Below the pieces are notes generated by a model. It did no database searches and was not told where the DNA came from. It saw nothing but the letters and a program-made list of their open reading frames with translations. This document shows positions 1 through 8,419 of a stretch of 38,069 nucleotides of DNA, piece by piece. The stretch comes from Flavobacteriales bacterium. GTDB lineage: Bacteria; Bacteroidota; Bacteroidia; Flavobacteriales_E; Vicingaceae. How positions within the stretch are numbered: the first letter of the stretch is position 1; every line of letters starts with the position of its first letter. The position numbers and the translations under genes were made by a program. The stretch lies in contig JABAZP010000007.1 of NCBI GenBank assembly GCA_018608405.1, forward strand, positions 26,706 through 64,774, read 5' to 3'.

Positions 1-1266
1 TCTCCTGAAGGCCAAGCGTAAGAATATGGAGCTGTTCCACCGGTAACAGTAACTGATGCTGTTCCATCTGACCCTCCGTTACAAGAAACATTGGTAGATG
101 TTGCAATTGCCGATGATAAAACGTTAGGTTCAGTAATGGTAACAGAACTTGTGGTCGTACAACTGTTAAAGTCGGTAACGGTCACCACGTATGTTCCAGG
201 ACTCAGTCCTGTTTCAGTAGCAGTTGGTGTTCCTGAAGGCCATGCATAGGTGTACGGAATTGTTCCTCCTGCTGCAGTTACCGTAGCTGTTCCATCTGAA
301 CTTCCGTTACACGAAATATTGGCAGTTGCTGAAATAGTCGAGGTTAGTAAGTTTGGTTCAGTAATACTAACCGAGCTAGTGCTCGTGCAACTGTTGGCAT
401 CTGTAACAGTAACCACATAGGTTCCTTGTGTAAGTCCTGTATCAGTTGCAGTGGTATCTCCCGAAGGCCATGCATAAGAATATGGAACTGTTCCCCCAGC
501 TGCAGTTACCGTAGCTGTTCCATCTGCCCCGCCATTACATGAAACGTTTGTAGATGTTCCAATAGCTGAGGTTAAAATACTTGGTTCTGTTATAACTACA
601 GAACTTGTAGTTGTACAACTGTTTGCATCTGTAACAGTTACTACGTACGTTCCTTGACTCAGTCCCGTTTCAGTAGCAGTTGTTGTTGCTGAAGGCCAAG
701 CATAAGTGTATGGTGTTGTTCCGCCTAAAGCTGTTACTGTAGCTGCTCCATTGGTTCCTCCATTACAAGAAACAGCAGTAGTTGCTGATATAGTAGATGT
801 TAATAGGTCTGGTTCGGTAATAACTACAGAGCTCGTATCAGTACAATTGTTGAAGTCGGTTATGGTTACCACATAGGTTCCTTGGGTTAAGCCCGAGTCA
901 TTTGCAGTGGTATCTCCTGAAGGCCAAGCGTAAGAATATGGAGCTGTTCCACCGGTAACAGTAACTGCTGCCGTTCCATCTGACCCTCCATTACACGAAA
1001 CATTAGTGGAAGATCCTATAGAAGCAGCTAAGACTTCTGGTTCAGTAATGTTAATGGAATCGACAGTGATACAACCCTTAATATCCGAAACTGTAACGAT
1101 GTATTTCCCTGCTGGTATATTTTTGACCGTATCGGTTAATGAGCCAGAGTCCCATGTATAAGTAAAAGGACCATTACCTGTTATAACAGTTGCAACTGCA
1201 TTCGCATCACTTAATCCATTGCAAGTGACACTTGGTTGGGCTGTTAGATTGATGATAGGATCTGGG
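1..1266 (-). repeat. Tandem 228-bp (76-residue) SprB repeats
   Basis: The boundary motif encoding ITEP recurs at 127, 355, 583, 811 and 1039 on the + strand, an exact spacing of 228 bp, so the units are 76 residues. There are four complete close copies (127-354, 355-582, 583-810, 811-1038), a diverged first copy (about 1039-1266) and a partial copy at 1-126 that continues outside the window. Each unit carries two cysteines (SCNGG near the start, NSCT or NNCT near the end) and the pair PYxYAWPSG. Copies at 1 and 913 are identical for 55 bases. The repeats lie inside the adhesin reading frame and keep phase. Confidence 0.92.
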
Positions 1267-3206
1267 TACTTAAATCGAACCCCTTGAGTGTTTGATGAAG
1301 ATCCGCCAGGGCAATCTCCTCCATTATTGTTTAATTGAATACGATATGTTACGGTGTCTGTACATAGTGCAAATGTGTCGCAAAAACTCAGACCTCTTGT
1401 TGAGTCGTAGAGCACAAACCCGCTGCCAATAGGATATTCGCGATAAATTAAATAATTGGTATCACTGTTATTCGGCAATGGCACATCTAAACCCGTCCAG
1501 TTGAAATTAACGCAAGTGTCGTTTAGTATAGGATTTATGTAAAGGGTGGAAATGGTGTCTGTCGGTAAAATAGACCAGCCAAATTGGCAACCTGATCTTA
1601 CCCGAACAATATAATGTTTGCTATTATTATTCGCTCCCGCACCAATATGCGTGTAGCTTGTAAGCGTTGAATCAAAGATGCTGTCGAGCAAGGTGTACGG
1701 TCCATTTCTAAAATCAGCAACATATATCAAAAAAGCTGAGAAAGATTTATCTGGGTCGTGAATTCTGTCCCAGTTAATGGTAACGTCTCCATCGGTTGTA
1801 ACATTAGCACAGTTAATCTCTGGGTTTTCTACCAATGAGTCAGCTAAAATAGTGATGGTGTAAGTTGCGATTGTCTGACCTGCAGCAGGGCAAAAATCAT
1901 CAAATGCACGAATCACAAACTGATAGGAGTTTGCAGTTGCAAAGCAAATAGGTGTTGTGTTTTGTATGTGATCACAAGTAGTTTCCCAATAAAAATCTGT
2001 TGTATATCGCCCAATTCCGGTATCTGGTAACGGGGAAGTTAAAGTTGCACATGGAGGTCGGAAGCAACCGGCATCGGGATTTGTGAAATTTGTTCCAAAC
2101 TGCTGACCACTTGCAAAAATAAAAAGGGAGTCTACATTGGGGTTGTCTGCTCGAATTGAATCGAGTATGGTTATTCTAAATCGAACCGTATCTCCAACTT
2201 TTATCGTGTCTCTATAACTGTTATTTGCTATTGGTGAGATCAAAGGTGGCTCGTTAGAGGCGCATCCAGAGGCAATTACAGTTTGCAATTCGCGATAAAC
2301 TTCTGCAACCTTTTCACCACATTTATAGGAAGTAACTTTAATTACTGACACATATTCTCCTTCGTTGAACGAGGTAAAAGTAATCTCCCCGGTTTCAGAG
2401 TCCAATTGAGCAGCTTCATTGAGTGGATTTAGACTTGTATCAGGAAAAGGGCTATCAAATCGATATCTTTTCGTAGCATCAAATGGAATTTCTGGGGGAT
2501 TAATACCTTGAATAAAAATTCCTCCAATCTGACATGGAGCAGTACCACAAAGGTTACCTTCTAAAGGTCTTGCCCATTCGTATGAAAGTGAATCTAGATC
2601 ACTGTCAAATGCGCTGTGATTATAGGTAAATCTTTCTCCTGCACAAATAATTGTAGATGGTTTCTGATAAAACTCTGGGGATGAATCAAAGCAAAGGTTG
2701 GCGTTTCTTCCGAAATAAGGAAACATTATCGCTCGCAATGTGATTCCGAAATTACCGGCATTGTTGATGTTATCGATTGCGACATTTCTATTACCTGAAG
2801 TCCAGGTAAAAGCCCAGCCAGCAGCAGGAGGAACACCATTTAAAGTTGTCGGGGCACTCCTTAAAACGTACTCCTCAATTGCACCTTGTATGTCCGGATC
2901 ACCTCTTCTAAGTGTGGCGCATGGGCTGCCATCACAAGAGGGCGTAATGTCATCCACGCTAAAAAAGTTAACCGGAATGAATGTGATGTTGCCGGTGTTG
3001 GGATAATTGTGAGCTTCAATTGCAATGTTATTGACATTGAATGCAATTCCATTACAATCTCGATATATTTTCACTGTGAAAACATATTGGCCATTGTTCA
3101 AACACTCCCAAGTAATTTCTCCCCCCATGATATGGGTGGCGAATGAAGAAATTCCAAAAGACAAGAATAGGAATAGAAAGGAAATTTTTAGAAATATCTT
3201 TTTCAT
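1..3206 (-). CDS. Giant secreted SprB-repeat adhesin, N-terminal part (3' end outside window)
   Basis: An uninterrupted reading frame runs from an ATG at 3206 to the left edge, about 1068 codons, with no stop. It begins with a signal peptide (MKKIFLKISFLFLFLSFG) followed by ATHIMGGEITWEC, an N-terminal signature common in very large Bacteroidota surface proteins. Residues roughly 465-545 and 558-625 read like two fibronectin-III-like modules (for example ITPP-free strands around VTINWDRIHDPDKSFSAFLI). From about residue 650 the protein turns into tandem SprB-type repeats (SCNGGSDGTATVT, GGTxPYxYAWPSG, GTYVVTVTD). Proteins of this architecture are normally exported by the type IX secretion system and end in a gliding-motility-associated C-terminal sorting domain; that end is not in the window, so the sorting class is inferred. 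A T9SS plug gene lies about 10 kb away. Likely role is cell-surface adhesion or gliding; the ligand is unknown. Confidence 0.85.
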   Translation of the reverse strand, partial: MKKIFLKISFLFLFLSFGISSFATHIMGGEITWECLNNGQYVFTVKIYRDCNGIAFNVNNIAIEAHNYPNTGNITFIPVNFFSVDDITPSCDGSPCATLRRGDPDIQGAIEEYVLRSAPTTLNGVPPAAGWAFTWTSGNRNVAIDNINNAGNFGITLRAIMFPYFGRNANLCFDSSPEFYQKPSTIICAGERFTYNHSAFDSDLDSLSYEWARPLEGNLCGTAPCQIGGIFIQGINPPEIPFDATKRYRFDSPFPDTSLNPLNEAAQLDSETGEITFTSFNEGEYVSVIKVTSYKCGEKVAEVYRELQTVIASGCASNEPPLISPIANNSYRDTIKVGDTVRFRITILDSIRADNPNVDSLFIFASGQQFGTNFTNPDAGCFRPPCATLTSPLPDTGIGRYTTDFYWETTCDHIQNTTPICFATANSYQFVIRAFDDFCPAAGQTIATYTITILADSLVENPEINCANVTTDGDVTINWDRIHDPDKSFSAFLIYVADFRNGPYTLLDSIFDSTLTSYTHIGAGANNNSKHYIVRVRSGCQFGWSILPTDTISTLYINPILNDTCVNFNWTGLDVPLPNNSDTNYLIYREYPIGSGFVLYDSTRGLSFCDTFALCTDTVTYRIQLNNNGGDCPGGSSSNTQGVRFKYPDPIINLTAQPSVTCNGLSDANAVATVITGNGPFTYTWDSGSLTDTVKNIPAGKYIVTVSDIKGCITVDSINITEPEVLAASIGSSTNVSCNGGSDGTAAVTVTGGTAPYSYAWPSGDTTANDSGLTQGTYVVTITDFNNCTDTSSVVITEPDLLTSTISATTAVSCNGGTNGAATVTALGGTTPYTYAWPSATTTATETGLSQGTYVVTVTDANSCTTTSSVVITEPSILTSAIGTSTNVSCNGGADGTATVTAAGGTVPYSYAWPSGDTTATDTGLTQGTYVVTVTDANSCTSTSSVSITEPNLLTSTISATANISCNGSSDGTATVTAAGGTIPYTYAWPSGTPTATETGLSPGTYVVTVTDFNSCTTTSSVTITEPNVLSSAIATSTNVSCNGGSDGTASVTVTGGTAPYSYAWPSG

Positions 3207-3299
3207 GAGCTTTTGTTAGTAGTTGGACTTTAGCACAAGTCTAAAATACGCAAAAGCAGCACTAGTGGTATTTTTTAGCAACACTTAAATCATAATTAT

Positions 3300-3362
3300 A
3301 AGACGAATAAATCAGATTGTAGGACGAATAAATCAGTTTACAAGACGAATGTTTATGATTTT
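3300..3362. repeat. Three 21-bp direct repeats carrying GACGAA, upstream of adhesin
   Basis: GACGAA begins at 3302, 3323 and 3344, an exact 21-bp period, with the first two units sharing GACGAATAAATCAG and the third diverging after GACGAAT. They lie in the 200-bp non-coding stretch between the adhesin start (3206) and the 3' end of the threonine aldolase gene, about 95-160 bp upstream of the adhesin ATG. A spacing of two helical turns puts the copies on one DNA face, as expected for direct-repeat regulators such as the LytTR family. Assignment to a regulator is inference. Nothing else was recognised in 3207-3406. Confidence 0.55.
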
Positions 3363-3406
3363 ATTGAAATCGAATAAGTTACTAGTACTCTAATGTGCAG
3401 AAGCAA

Positions 3407-4414
3407 CTACAAATTGCTTTCTAAATAGTCCATCTCCACTGCACCAATATTTAAATGTGTCACTAGTCTAACTATTTGATAGCCAATAGTTAATGCAAGA
3501 ATTCCCTTGCTTTTTAATCCATCCAAATAGCTTTGAAGATCTACTTCATTATTCAAAACATATAAGATGATGTTGGTATCTATGGGGTAAATCTTTTTGA
3601 TTTCTTTTTTAGCACTTAGAATATTTCCAATGATTTTTGCATTTTCGTGATCAACTTTTAGTCTTTCTACGTTATTTTCAAGTGCATAAATTCCTGCAGC
3701 AGCCAAATAGCCCGATTGCCTCATTCCTCCCCCGAATATTTTACGGATTCGCTTTGCTTTTTTAATAAAATCTTTAGTTCCTGTTAAAAGCGAACCAACC
3801 GGGGCACCAAGACCCTTAGACAAACAAATAGAGATGGAGTCAAAGTGCCTGCCCATTTCTAATTCTGATGTGTTTTGAGCTATCAACGCGTTGTAAAGTC
3901 TTGCGCCATCAAGGTGAATGGGAATGTTTACTGAACGGCAGTAAGCCGCAATTTTTTCAATTTCGCTCATTTCCCAATAACAACCACCACCTTTGTTACA
4001 CGTATTTTCCAAAGCAACAAGTTGACTAGGTGGAAAGTGTACGTCGTCTTGATTTATTTCTGCCTTTAATTGCGCCAAGGTAAAGCGTCCTCGGTCACCG
4101 TTAATTAAGCGGTTAGATACAGCAGAATTAAAAGCCATCCCTCCACCTTCATAACGATAAATGTGAGCTAGGTTGTCACAAATAACTTCTCCCGGTGCAT
4201 TGGTGTGAACATTAATTGCAATTTGGTTTGTCATGGTGCCCGAAGGACAAAATAATGCAGCTTCATGTCCAAAATGGCTTGCAACAAGTTCTTCCAGCTG
4301 AATTACTGTTGGGTCGTCTCCCAAAACGTCATCTCCTACAACGGCATTGAACATTGCTTCTTTCATTGCTGCTGTTGGTTGTGTAACCGTATCGCTTCTT
4401 AAATCAACTATCAT
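3407..4414 (-). CDS. ltaE: Low-specificity L-threonine aldolase
   Basis: A 335-residue protein of the fold-type I PLP enzymes that cleaves L-threonine and L-allo-threonine to glycine and acetaldehyde in the cytosol. The family signatures are clear: MIVDLRSDTVTQPT at the N terminus, GDDVLGDDP around 28-35, the substrate/PLP region HLDGARLYNA at 167-176, and the cofactor-binding lysine in SICLSKGLGAPVGS (Lys200). Length matches the family (about 330-350). It is transcribed toward the adhesin but separated from it by 200 bp with its own candidate regulatory repeats, so a shared transcript is unlikely. The start lies 58 bp from the divergent gene at 4473. Stop codon is TAG. Strict stereospecificity cannot be read from sequence. 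Confidence 0.93.
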   Translation of the reverse strand: MIVDLRSDTVTQPTAAMKEAMFNAVVGDDVLGDDPTVIQLEELVASHFGHEAALFCPSGTMTNQIAINVHTNAPGEVICDNLAHIYRYEGGGMAFNSAVSNRLINGDRGRFTLAQLKAEINQDDVHFPPSQLVALENTCNKGGGCYWEMSEIEKIAAYCRSVNIPIHLDGARLYNALIAQNTSELEMGRHFDSISICLSKGLGAPVGSLLTGTKDFIKKAKRIRKIFGGGMRQSGYLAAAGIYALENNVERLKVDHENAKIIGNILSAKKEIKKIYPIDTNIILYVLNNEVDLQSYLDGLKSKGILALTIGYQIVRLVTHLNIGAVEMDYLESNL

Positions 4415-4472
4415 CTTTTCACAATTTGTATTTTAGCACTTCAAAAGTTTCAACCTTAAAAATAAGATTCTG

Positions 4473-5186
4473 ATGAATCAAAAGTCAATTCTTCTGTTTT
4501 TTTCTCTGTTCATTTTTATGGTTGGCTTTGGGCAAATTGCCGAAGATGACCCTTACGGCAGAGATTTAGATGCAATGACCCTCGTAAAAAGGGGGCCTAA
4601 TCAAGATAAATACAGTCACTTATTTTTATCTTATGGCTTTATAGGGGGGGCTAGCAATGACAGTTCGAAAATAATCTACGGTAAGTCTGGTTCTTTTTCT
4701 ATCGGATATTTGTGGAAATGGAGGTTGGCCAAATGGTCTGAGATTGGATTTGATGTTGCGTATCATCGTTCGGCATTTCATTTGACTCAAGATTCTACGA
4801 AAACAATACCAAGTTCTCGATTGCACAAGAAAGAGAAATTGATTTTTAATTCATTAATGACTTCTCCCTTTGTTAGAATAAAGCTGGTGAATAAAATTCA
4901 TTCGAATGGAACGTTTATCGACTTAGGAGGGTTTTTAGGATGGCAATACGATGTAAGGCATAAGACACTAGAAAAAAACCCAAACCCCGGTGCCGGAAAA
5001 ACAAGAACCTTAGACACGGATTTAGATTATAAGCGGGATTATACTTATGGCCTATTGGCGAGAGTAGGATTTAACCGATTTGTTTTTTACGGAAGGTACC
5101 GTTTATCAAACGTGTTTACAGATAAAAGTGGTTTCAATAATTTACCAGTATACGAGATAGGTATGAGATTGGGAATTCATCAATAG
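4473..5186 (+). CDS. Exported protein of unknown family, possible outer-membrane barrel
   Basis: A 237-residue protein with a clean signal peptide (MNQKSILLFFSLFIFMVGFGQ). The mature part has alternating hydrophobic and aromatic stretches (SFSIGYLWKWRLAKWSEIGFDVAYH, cut here to illustrate, then FIDLGGFLGWQYDV, YTYGLLARVGFNRFVFYGRYR, YEIGMRLGI) that look like amphipathic beta-hairpins, as in small outer-membrane beta-barrels of Bacteroidota. No catalytic motif was seen and the family was not recognised. It stands alone: divergent from the threonine aldolase gene and convergent with the next gene, whose stop lies only 3 bp away. Function unknown; outer-membrane location is an inference from the signal peptide and strand pattern. 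Confidence 0.7.
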   Translation: MNQKSILLFFSLFIFMVGFGQIAEDDPYGRDLDAMTLVKRGPNQDKYSHLFLSYGFIGGASNDSSKIIYGKSGSFSIGYLWKWRLAKWSEIGFDVAYHRSAFHLTQDSTKTIPSSRLHKKEKLIFNSLMTSPFVRIKLVNKIHSNGTFIDLGGFLGWQYDVRHKTLEKNPNPGAGKTRTLDTDLDYKRDYTYGLLARVGFNRFVFYGRYRLSNVFTDKSGFNNLPVYEIGMRLGIHQ

Positions 5187-5189
5187 CAC

Positions 5190-5807
5190 TTACAGAACTG
5201 TTCTCATTTTTTTGTTGAATATTCTTAGAACCGCTTTTGCGACAAGCAGAAGTAGGAGTATACCCATTTGAAAATATACAAAGAAGAAAACCATCACCGT
5301 AATTAGAATTATAAGTATCACGTAACGCAGAAAAAAGTGCTTTATAAAGCTGCTTTTGTAGGTTCCGTTCAACATCCTATTTCTATCCTCCTTATACTCA
5401 CTGTAGTGATTCAGTGCACTGAAAGATAGGATTATTGGCAGTAAAATCGAATTAAATAATTGTGTTGGATCTGCATTTACTATTTTTTCCATGTTCAAAT
5501 CAATGATGAAATCTTGCAAGCCTATATACAGTGCAGCAAGTATTCCAAGAAAAATGGGACTCATGAAAATGAAAAATATCGTTTCCATCCAATCTTTTCG
5601 TTCTTGATGAAATAAAATGGTCACAAAAAAAAGCATGACCGCTGTGTCTATCATGAACCACAAAATTAGAAGTACTGGGTTCCACCCTAAAAAAAGTACT
5701 CCAAAAAGAAAGAAGAAATCGGAGAAGAATGACCAAATATCAAACTTTTGATTCCATTTATTCAGTTCATTGAAAATGGTTGGACTAGCTGATACTTTGT
5801 TCGTCAA
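5190..5807 (-). CDS. Multi-pass membrane protein, DUF6498-like
   Basis: A 205-residue integral membrane protein with about five hydrophobic segments: roughly 25-45, 48-66, 77-100, 115-130 and 155-195. The stretch FFLFGVLFLGWNPVLL followed by an acidic IDTAVM resembles the N-terminal region of DUF6498 proteins, a family without assigned function; this link is tentative. The only usable start in frame before the first membrane segment is a TTG at 5807, since an in-frame stop lies just upstream, so the start is uncertain. It is the last gene of a run that includes nfeD, the SPFH protein, crtY and ybaB, 57 bp after ybaB. It ends tail to tail with the gene at 4473-5186 with 3 bp between stops. Confidence 0.6.
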   Translation of the reverse strand: MTNKVSASPTIFNELNKWNQKFDIWSFFSDFFFLFGVLFLGWNPVLLILWFMIDTAVMLFFVTILFHQERKDWMETIFFIFMSPIFLGILAALYIGLQDFIIDLNMEKIVNADPTQLFNSILLPIILSFSALNHYSEYKEDRNRMLNGTYKSSFIKHFFLRYVILIILITVMVFFFVYFQMGILLLLLVAKAVLRIFNKKMRTVL

Positions 5808-5864
5808 ATTGTTTTATTTAAGCACGCGCTTTAATTAGAGTGGGAGCTATTACATCCTAAATTT

Positions 5865-6173
5865 CTAAAACCCCGGTAATATTCCTTTTGCAACGCCGGC
5901 CATTTCAGCTTCCGATACTTTTTCAGCTTTTTCCAACGCTCTGTTAATGGCAACTATGGTTAAATCTTCAATTCGTTCTTTATCTCCATCGGCCAAAAGT
6001 TCTTCACTAATTTGAATAGATGTAATTTTTCTATTGCCGGTAGATATAGCAGTGACTTGGCCATCTTCTGCCAACCCACTAACACTAACGGTTTCTAACT
6101 TTTTCTTCACTTCTTCAGACTTCTGCTTCATCTCTTGCATCTTGCCCATCATGTCACCCATTTTTCCAAACAT
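5865..6173 (-). CDS. ybaB: YbaB/EbfC family nucleoid-associated protein
   Basis: A 102-residue protein of the YbaB/EbfC family, small dimeric DNA-binding proteins that coat the nucleoid. Seen features are the methionine-rich N terminus MFGKMGDMMGKMQEMKQKSE, which forms the first long helix, the central strand region VTAISTGNRKITSIQIS, and a C-terminal helix with AINRALEKAEKVSEAEM. Length equals the usual 100-110 residues. The ATG follows the crtY stop by four bases, so the two are almost certainly co-transcribed. In many bacteria ybaB sits with dnaX and recR; that context is absent here. Role as a general DNA-binding protein is from the family; any link to the neighbouring membrane genes is unsupported. 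Confidence 0.9.
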   Translation of the reverse strand: MFGKMGDMMGKMQEMKQKSEEVKKKLETVSVSGLAEDGQVTAISTGNRKITSIQISEELLADGDKERIEDLTIVAINRALEKAEKVSEAEMAGVAKGILPGF

Positions 6174-6177
6174 AGTT

Positions 6178-7317
6178 TTATCTTTTTAGCACATCAATCA
6201 CACTTTTAATAAAAAGTAGTTGATCGGTATTCCACATTATTTTTAATTCTTCCGCAAAGGTAGTTTCCTCATCTAAGAATTTAAAAATTTTATGTGCTTC
6301 ATTTTTGGCGTACATGCGTTCGAAAACTTCGGGTCCTTTTTTATTTTGTTGGTGCAAAATATTGAGTAGCACTTCATCGTAAAATCGGAAGCGCTTTCGC
6401 CAGAAGGAAGTTTTAGGTATGGTGTTTAATTTAAGAGCTTTAACCAGTTCGGCAACTTTGCGCTCTGTGTTTTTAAAGGAATAACCTGTTGAAGATTTCA
6501 CCCATCCTCCTCCAGTTCCAATTTTTATGTAGCGGTCATTATTGTCTTTCCAAAAAGAATAGCTGCTCATCGGAATTACCCCCTCTTCAATTTCTTTTAT
6601 AGAGTAGGAGTCAACATGAAGTGTATTGCTTATAAACTCTTCCAGCTTTTTGTCATAAATGCTATCATTAACCAATTCGGGAACAAAAAAGGTAAACTCC
6701 ACCAAGGCCTTTCTTTTGTTGATTGGCAACACATAAGTAAAACAGGTTTTATTTTCGTGTCCAAGCCTGTAATCCATAAATGTAAATGATTCAGGGTCAA
6801 AATGGTCGTTTTCAGTTTCAATTACCCACCCTTTAAAAGGTTGTAAGATGGTAATTGAATTAGCATCTTTTTCAAATCCTTCTGGAACCCTGCTATCAAA
6901 AATCCACTTACTTTCATAGGTCTCTTGCGCTCCTTTAATTTCGTTTCCTTTAACTTTTGTCACTCGATCTCTAATCCAATAAATGTTTGCATTTTTTGCG
7001 AGCTCTGCTTTTGCATAATTGTAGAAATTTAGGGAAGGAAGCATTTTGTACGAATAGCCTTCAAAATTCATAGGAATATCTTTTTCAGGCCCATAAAACA
7101 TTCCTTTATCCCATTTATGCAGCAATATCGCGTCCCATTGACCTGCTCCTTTCTCCCAAAAACACCAAGTCTTGTCATTTGCAACCTTAGCTTCGGGCTC
7201 AATGATTGCAATCTGTTTATTGTCAAAAAAAGCATCCCTACAAAAAGCTAAGGCGAGCTGCATTCCTGCAAGCCCGCCTCCTATAATCGTGTAGTCAAAA
7301 TTTTTTGTCTTAGCCAA
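6178..7317 (-). CDS. crtY: Lycopene cyclase (CrtY type)
   Basis: Flavoprotein of the CrtY/lycopene cyclase family, which closes the ends of lycopene to beta-ionone rings in carotenoid synthesis at the membrane. Visible motifs are the dinucleotide-binding FDYTIIGGGLAGMQLALAF near the N terminus, EPEAKVANDKTWCFWE, the central DYRLGHENKTCFTYVLP, PMSSYSFWKDN, and GTGGGWVKSSTGYSF, the last matching the family's second conserved glycine block. No ATG occurs in frame before the Rossmann motif. Two TTG codons are available: 7317, which overlaps the stop of the upstream small gene by eight bases and gives 379 residues, and 7356, which overlaps it by 47 bases and gives 392. I prefer 7317. Other carotenoid genes (crtB, crtI, crtZ) are not in the window, which is unusual because they often cluster. 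Confidence 0.88.
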   Translation of the reverse strand: MAKTKNFDYTIIGGGLAGMQLALAFCRDAFFDNKQIAIIEPEAKVANDKTWCFWEKGAGQWDAILLHKWDKGMFYGPEKDIPMNFEGYSYKMLPSLNFYNYAKAELAKNANIYWIRDRVTKVKGNEIKGAQETYESKWIFDSRVPEGFEKDANSITILQPFKGWVIETENDHFDPESFTFMDYRLGHENKTCFTYVLPINKRKALVEFTFFVPELVNDSIYDKKLEEFISNTLHVDSYSIKEIEEGVIPMSSYSFWKDNNDRYIKIGTGGGWVKSSTGYSFKNTERKVAELVKALKLNTIPKTSFWRKRFRFYDEVLLNILHQQNKKGPEVFERMYAKNEAHKIFKFLDEETTFAEELKIMWNTDQLLFIKSVIDVLKR

Positions 7318-7492
7318 GGTTGCTACGTTCTTTTTTCTTTTGGATGAAATAAACAATCCCTACAATAGCACCAATTAAAATTGCCGTATAGGAACGAACA
7401 TTATCCGTTAAGTAATAATTATCGATTTCCAACGAAGTTATGCCAAATGTTAAAAACATTGCAGTAAAAAATGCTAATAAATTTGTTTTCAT
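7310..7492 (-). CDS. Small two-helix membrane protein
   Basis: A 60-residue protein with two hydrophobic segments, about 4-20 (LLAFFTAMFLTFGITSL) and 35-50 (YTAILIGAIVGIVYFI), and a basic C-terminal tail QKKKERSNLG. No known family was recognised. The ATG lies 3 bp after the stop of the SPFH gene and the stop overlaps the preferred crtY start, so it is tightly embedded in the operon and likely translated in a coupled manner with crtY. This packing is the main reason for accepting so short a gene. Confidence 0.65.
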   Translation of the reverse strand: MKTNLLAFFTAMFLTFGITSLEIDNYYLTDNVRSYTAILIGAIVGIVYFIQKKKERSNLG

Positions 7493-7495
7493 TTC

Positions 7496-8419
7496 TTAGG
7501 CTTTTCCCTGTTGTTTAATTACAGATGTGGCTGTTGCAACTAGGCTTGAAACGTCTGTTAAATCGGATGGAAGAATTAGGGTGTTTCCTTCTTTAGCAAT
7601 ATTTCCAAACTGCTCAATGTATTGTTCCGCAACTCTTAAATTAACTGCTTCGTAACCTCCAGGGTTTTGAATGGCTGCTGCAATTTTTGCAATACCTTCT
7701 GCCGTTGCTTCAGCAATACTCAAAATTTCTGCTGCTTGTCCTTCAGCTTCGTTAATTCTTTTTTGCTTTTCACCTTCAGATCGAGCAATTAGTTCTTGCT
7801 TGTCTCCATCTGCGCGGTTCATGGTCGCCTGACGCTCTCCTTCCGAGGTAGCAATGGTTGCTCTCTTTTCTCGCTCAGCTCTCATTTGCTTTTCCATAGC
7901 GTCATTAATGCTTCTTGGAGGTGTAATGTTTTTAATTTCATATCGGGTAACTTTTATTCCCCATGGGTCAGAAGCTTTGTCAACCGCTTCTACAATAGTT
8001 GAGTTAATATGATCTCTTTCCTCGAAAGTTTTATCTAATTGCATTCTACCAATAATACTTCTCATGGTAGTTTGTGCCAACTGAATGGAGGCAAAGGGAT
8101 AATTGTCAATTCCATAGGAAGCTTTTTTAGCATCTACTACTTGAAGGTATAAAACTCCGTCTACTTCGACAGAGATGTTGTCTTGGGTAATGCATATTTG
8201 TGCTGAAACATCAATAACTTGTTCCTTTAGCGTGTGTTTGTACGCCACTCTATCCATGAAAGGAATAATGATATGGAACCCAGCCATGAGCGTGTCTCTG
8301 TATTTTCCAAAACGCTCAATAACATAAGCGGAACGCTGAGGTACAATTTTTATAGTAGAAATGAATAAAAAGATTAATACAATGATTAATCCAATTAAGA
8401 TGATAGTTCCTTGATTCAT
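7496..8419 (-). CDS. SPFH/Band 7 membrane protein (paraslipin, stomatin-like)
   Basis: A 307-residue stomatin-like protein: an N-terminal membrane anchor (about 5-24), an SPFH domain from about 25 to 190 (VPQRSAYVIERFGKY, AGFHIIIPFMDRVAY, QAC-free strand VIDVSAQICITQDNISVEVDG shortened here, then IRS-like SIIGRMQLDKTFEERD), a long charged coiled coil rich in Glu, Lys and Ala (about 180-240), and a C-terminal segment ending in LVATATSVIKQQ. Such proteins form large ring oligomers that organise membrane microdomains; E. coli QmcA is the closest well-known relative. Its ATG overlaps the TGA of the upstream nfeD by four bases (ATGA), the classic NfeD/stomatin pairing. Co-transcription with lycopene cyclase suggests, without proof, a link to carotenoid-containing membrane domains. 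Confidence 0.92.
   Translation of the reverse strand: MNQGTIILIGLIIVLIFLFISTIKIVPQRSAYVIERFGKYRDTLMAGFHIIIPFMDRVAYKHTLKEQVIDVSAQICITQDNISVEVDGVLYLQVVDAKKASYGIDNYPFASIQLAQTTMRSIIGRMQLDKTFEERDHINSTIVEAVDKASDPWGIKVTRYEIKNITPPRSINDAMEKQMRAEREKRATIATSEGERQATMNRADGDKQELIARSEGEKQKRINEAEGQAAEILSIAEATAEGIAKIAAAIQNPGGYEAVNLRVAEQYIEQFGNIAKEGNTLILPSDLTDVSSLVATATSVIKQQGKA

Noticed and set aside
1..1266. Regular repeats that could suggest a CRISPR-like or satellite array
   Set aside because: The 228-bp units are fully coding in one frame and translate to SprB repeats; there are no short repeats with unique spacers.
2740..3219. Several short frames on both strands
   Set aside because: They overlap the long adhesin frame on the - strand and show no family features, so they are shadows.
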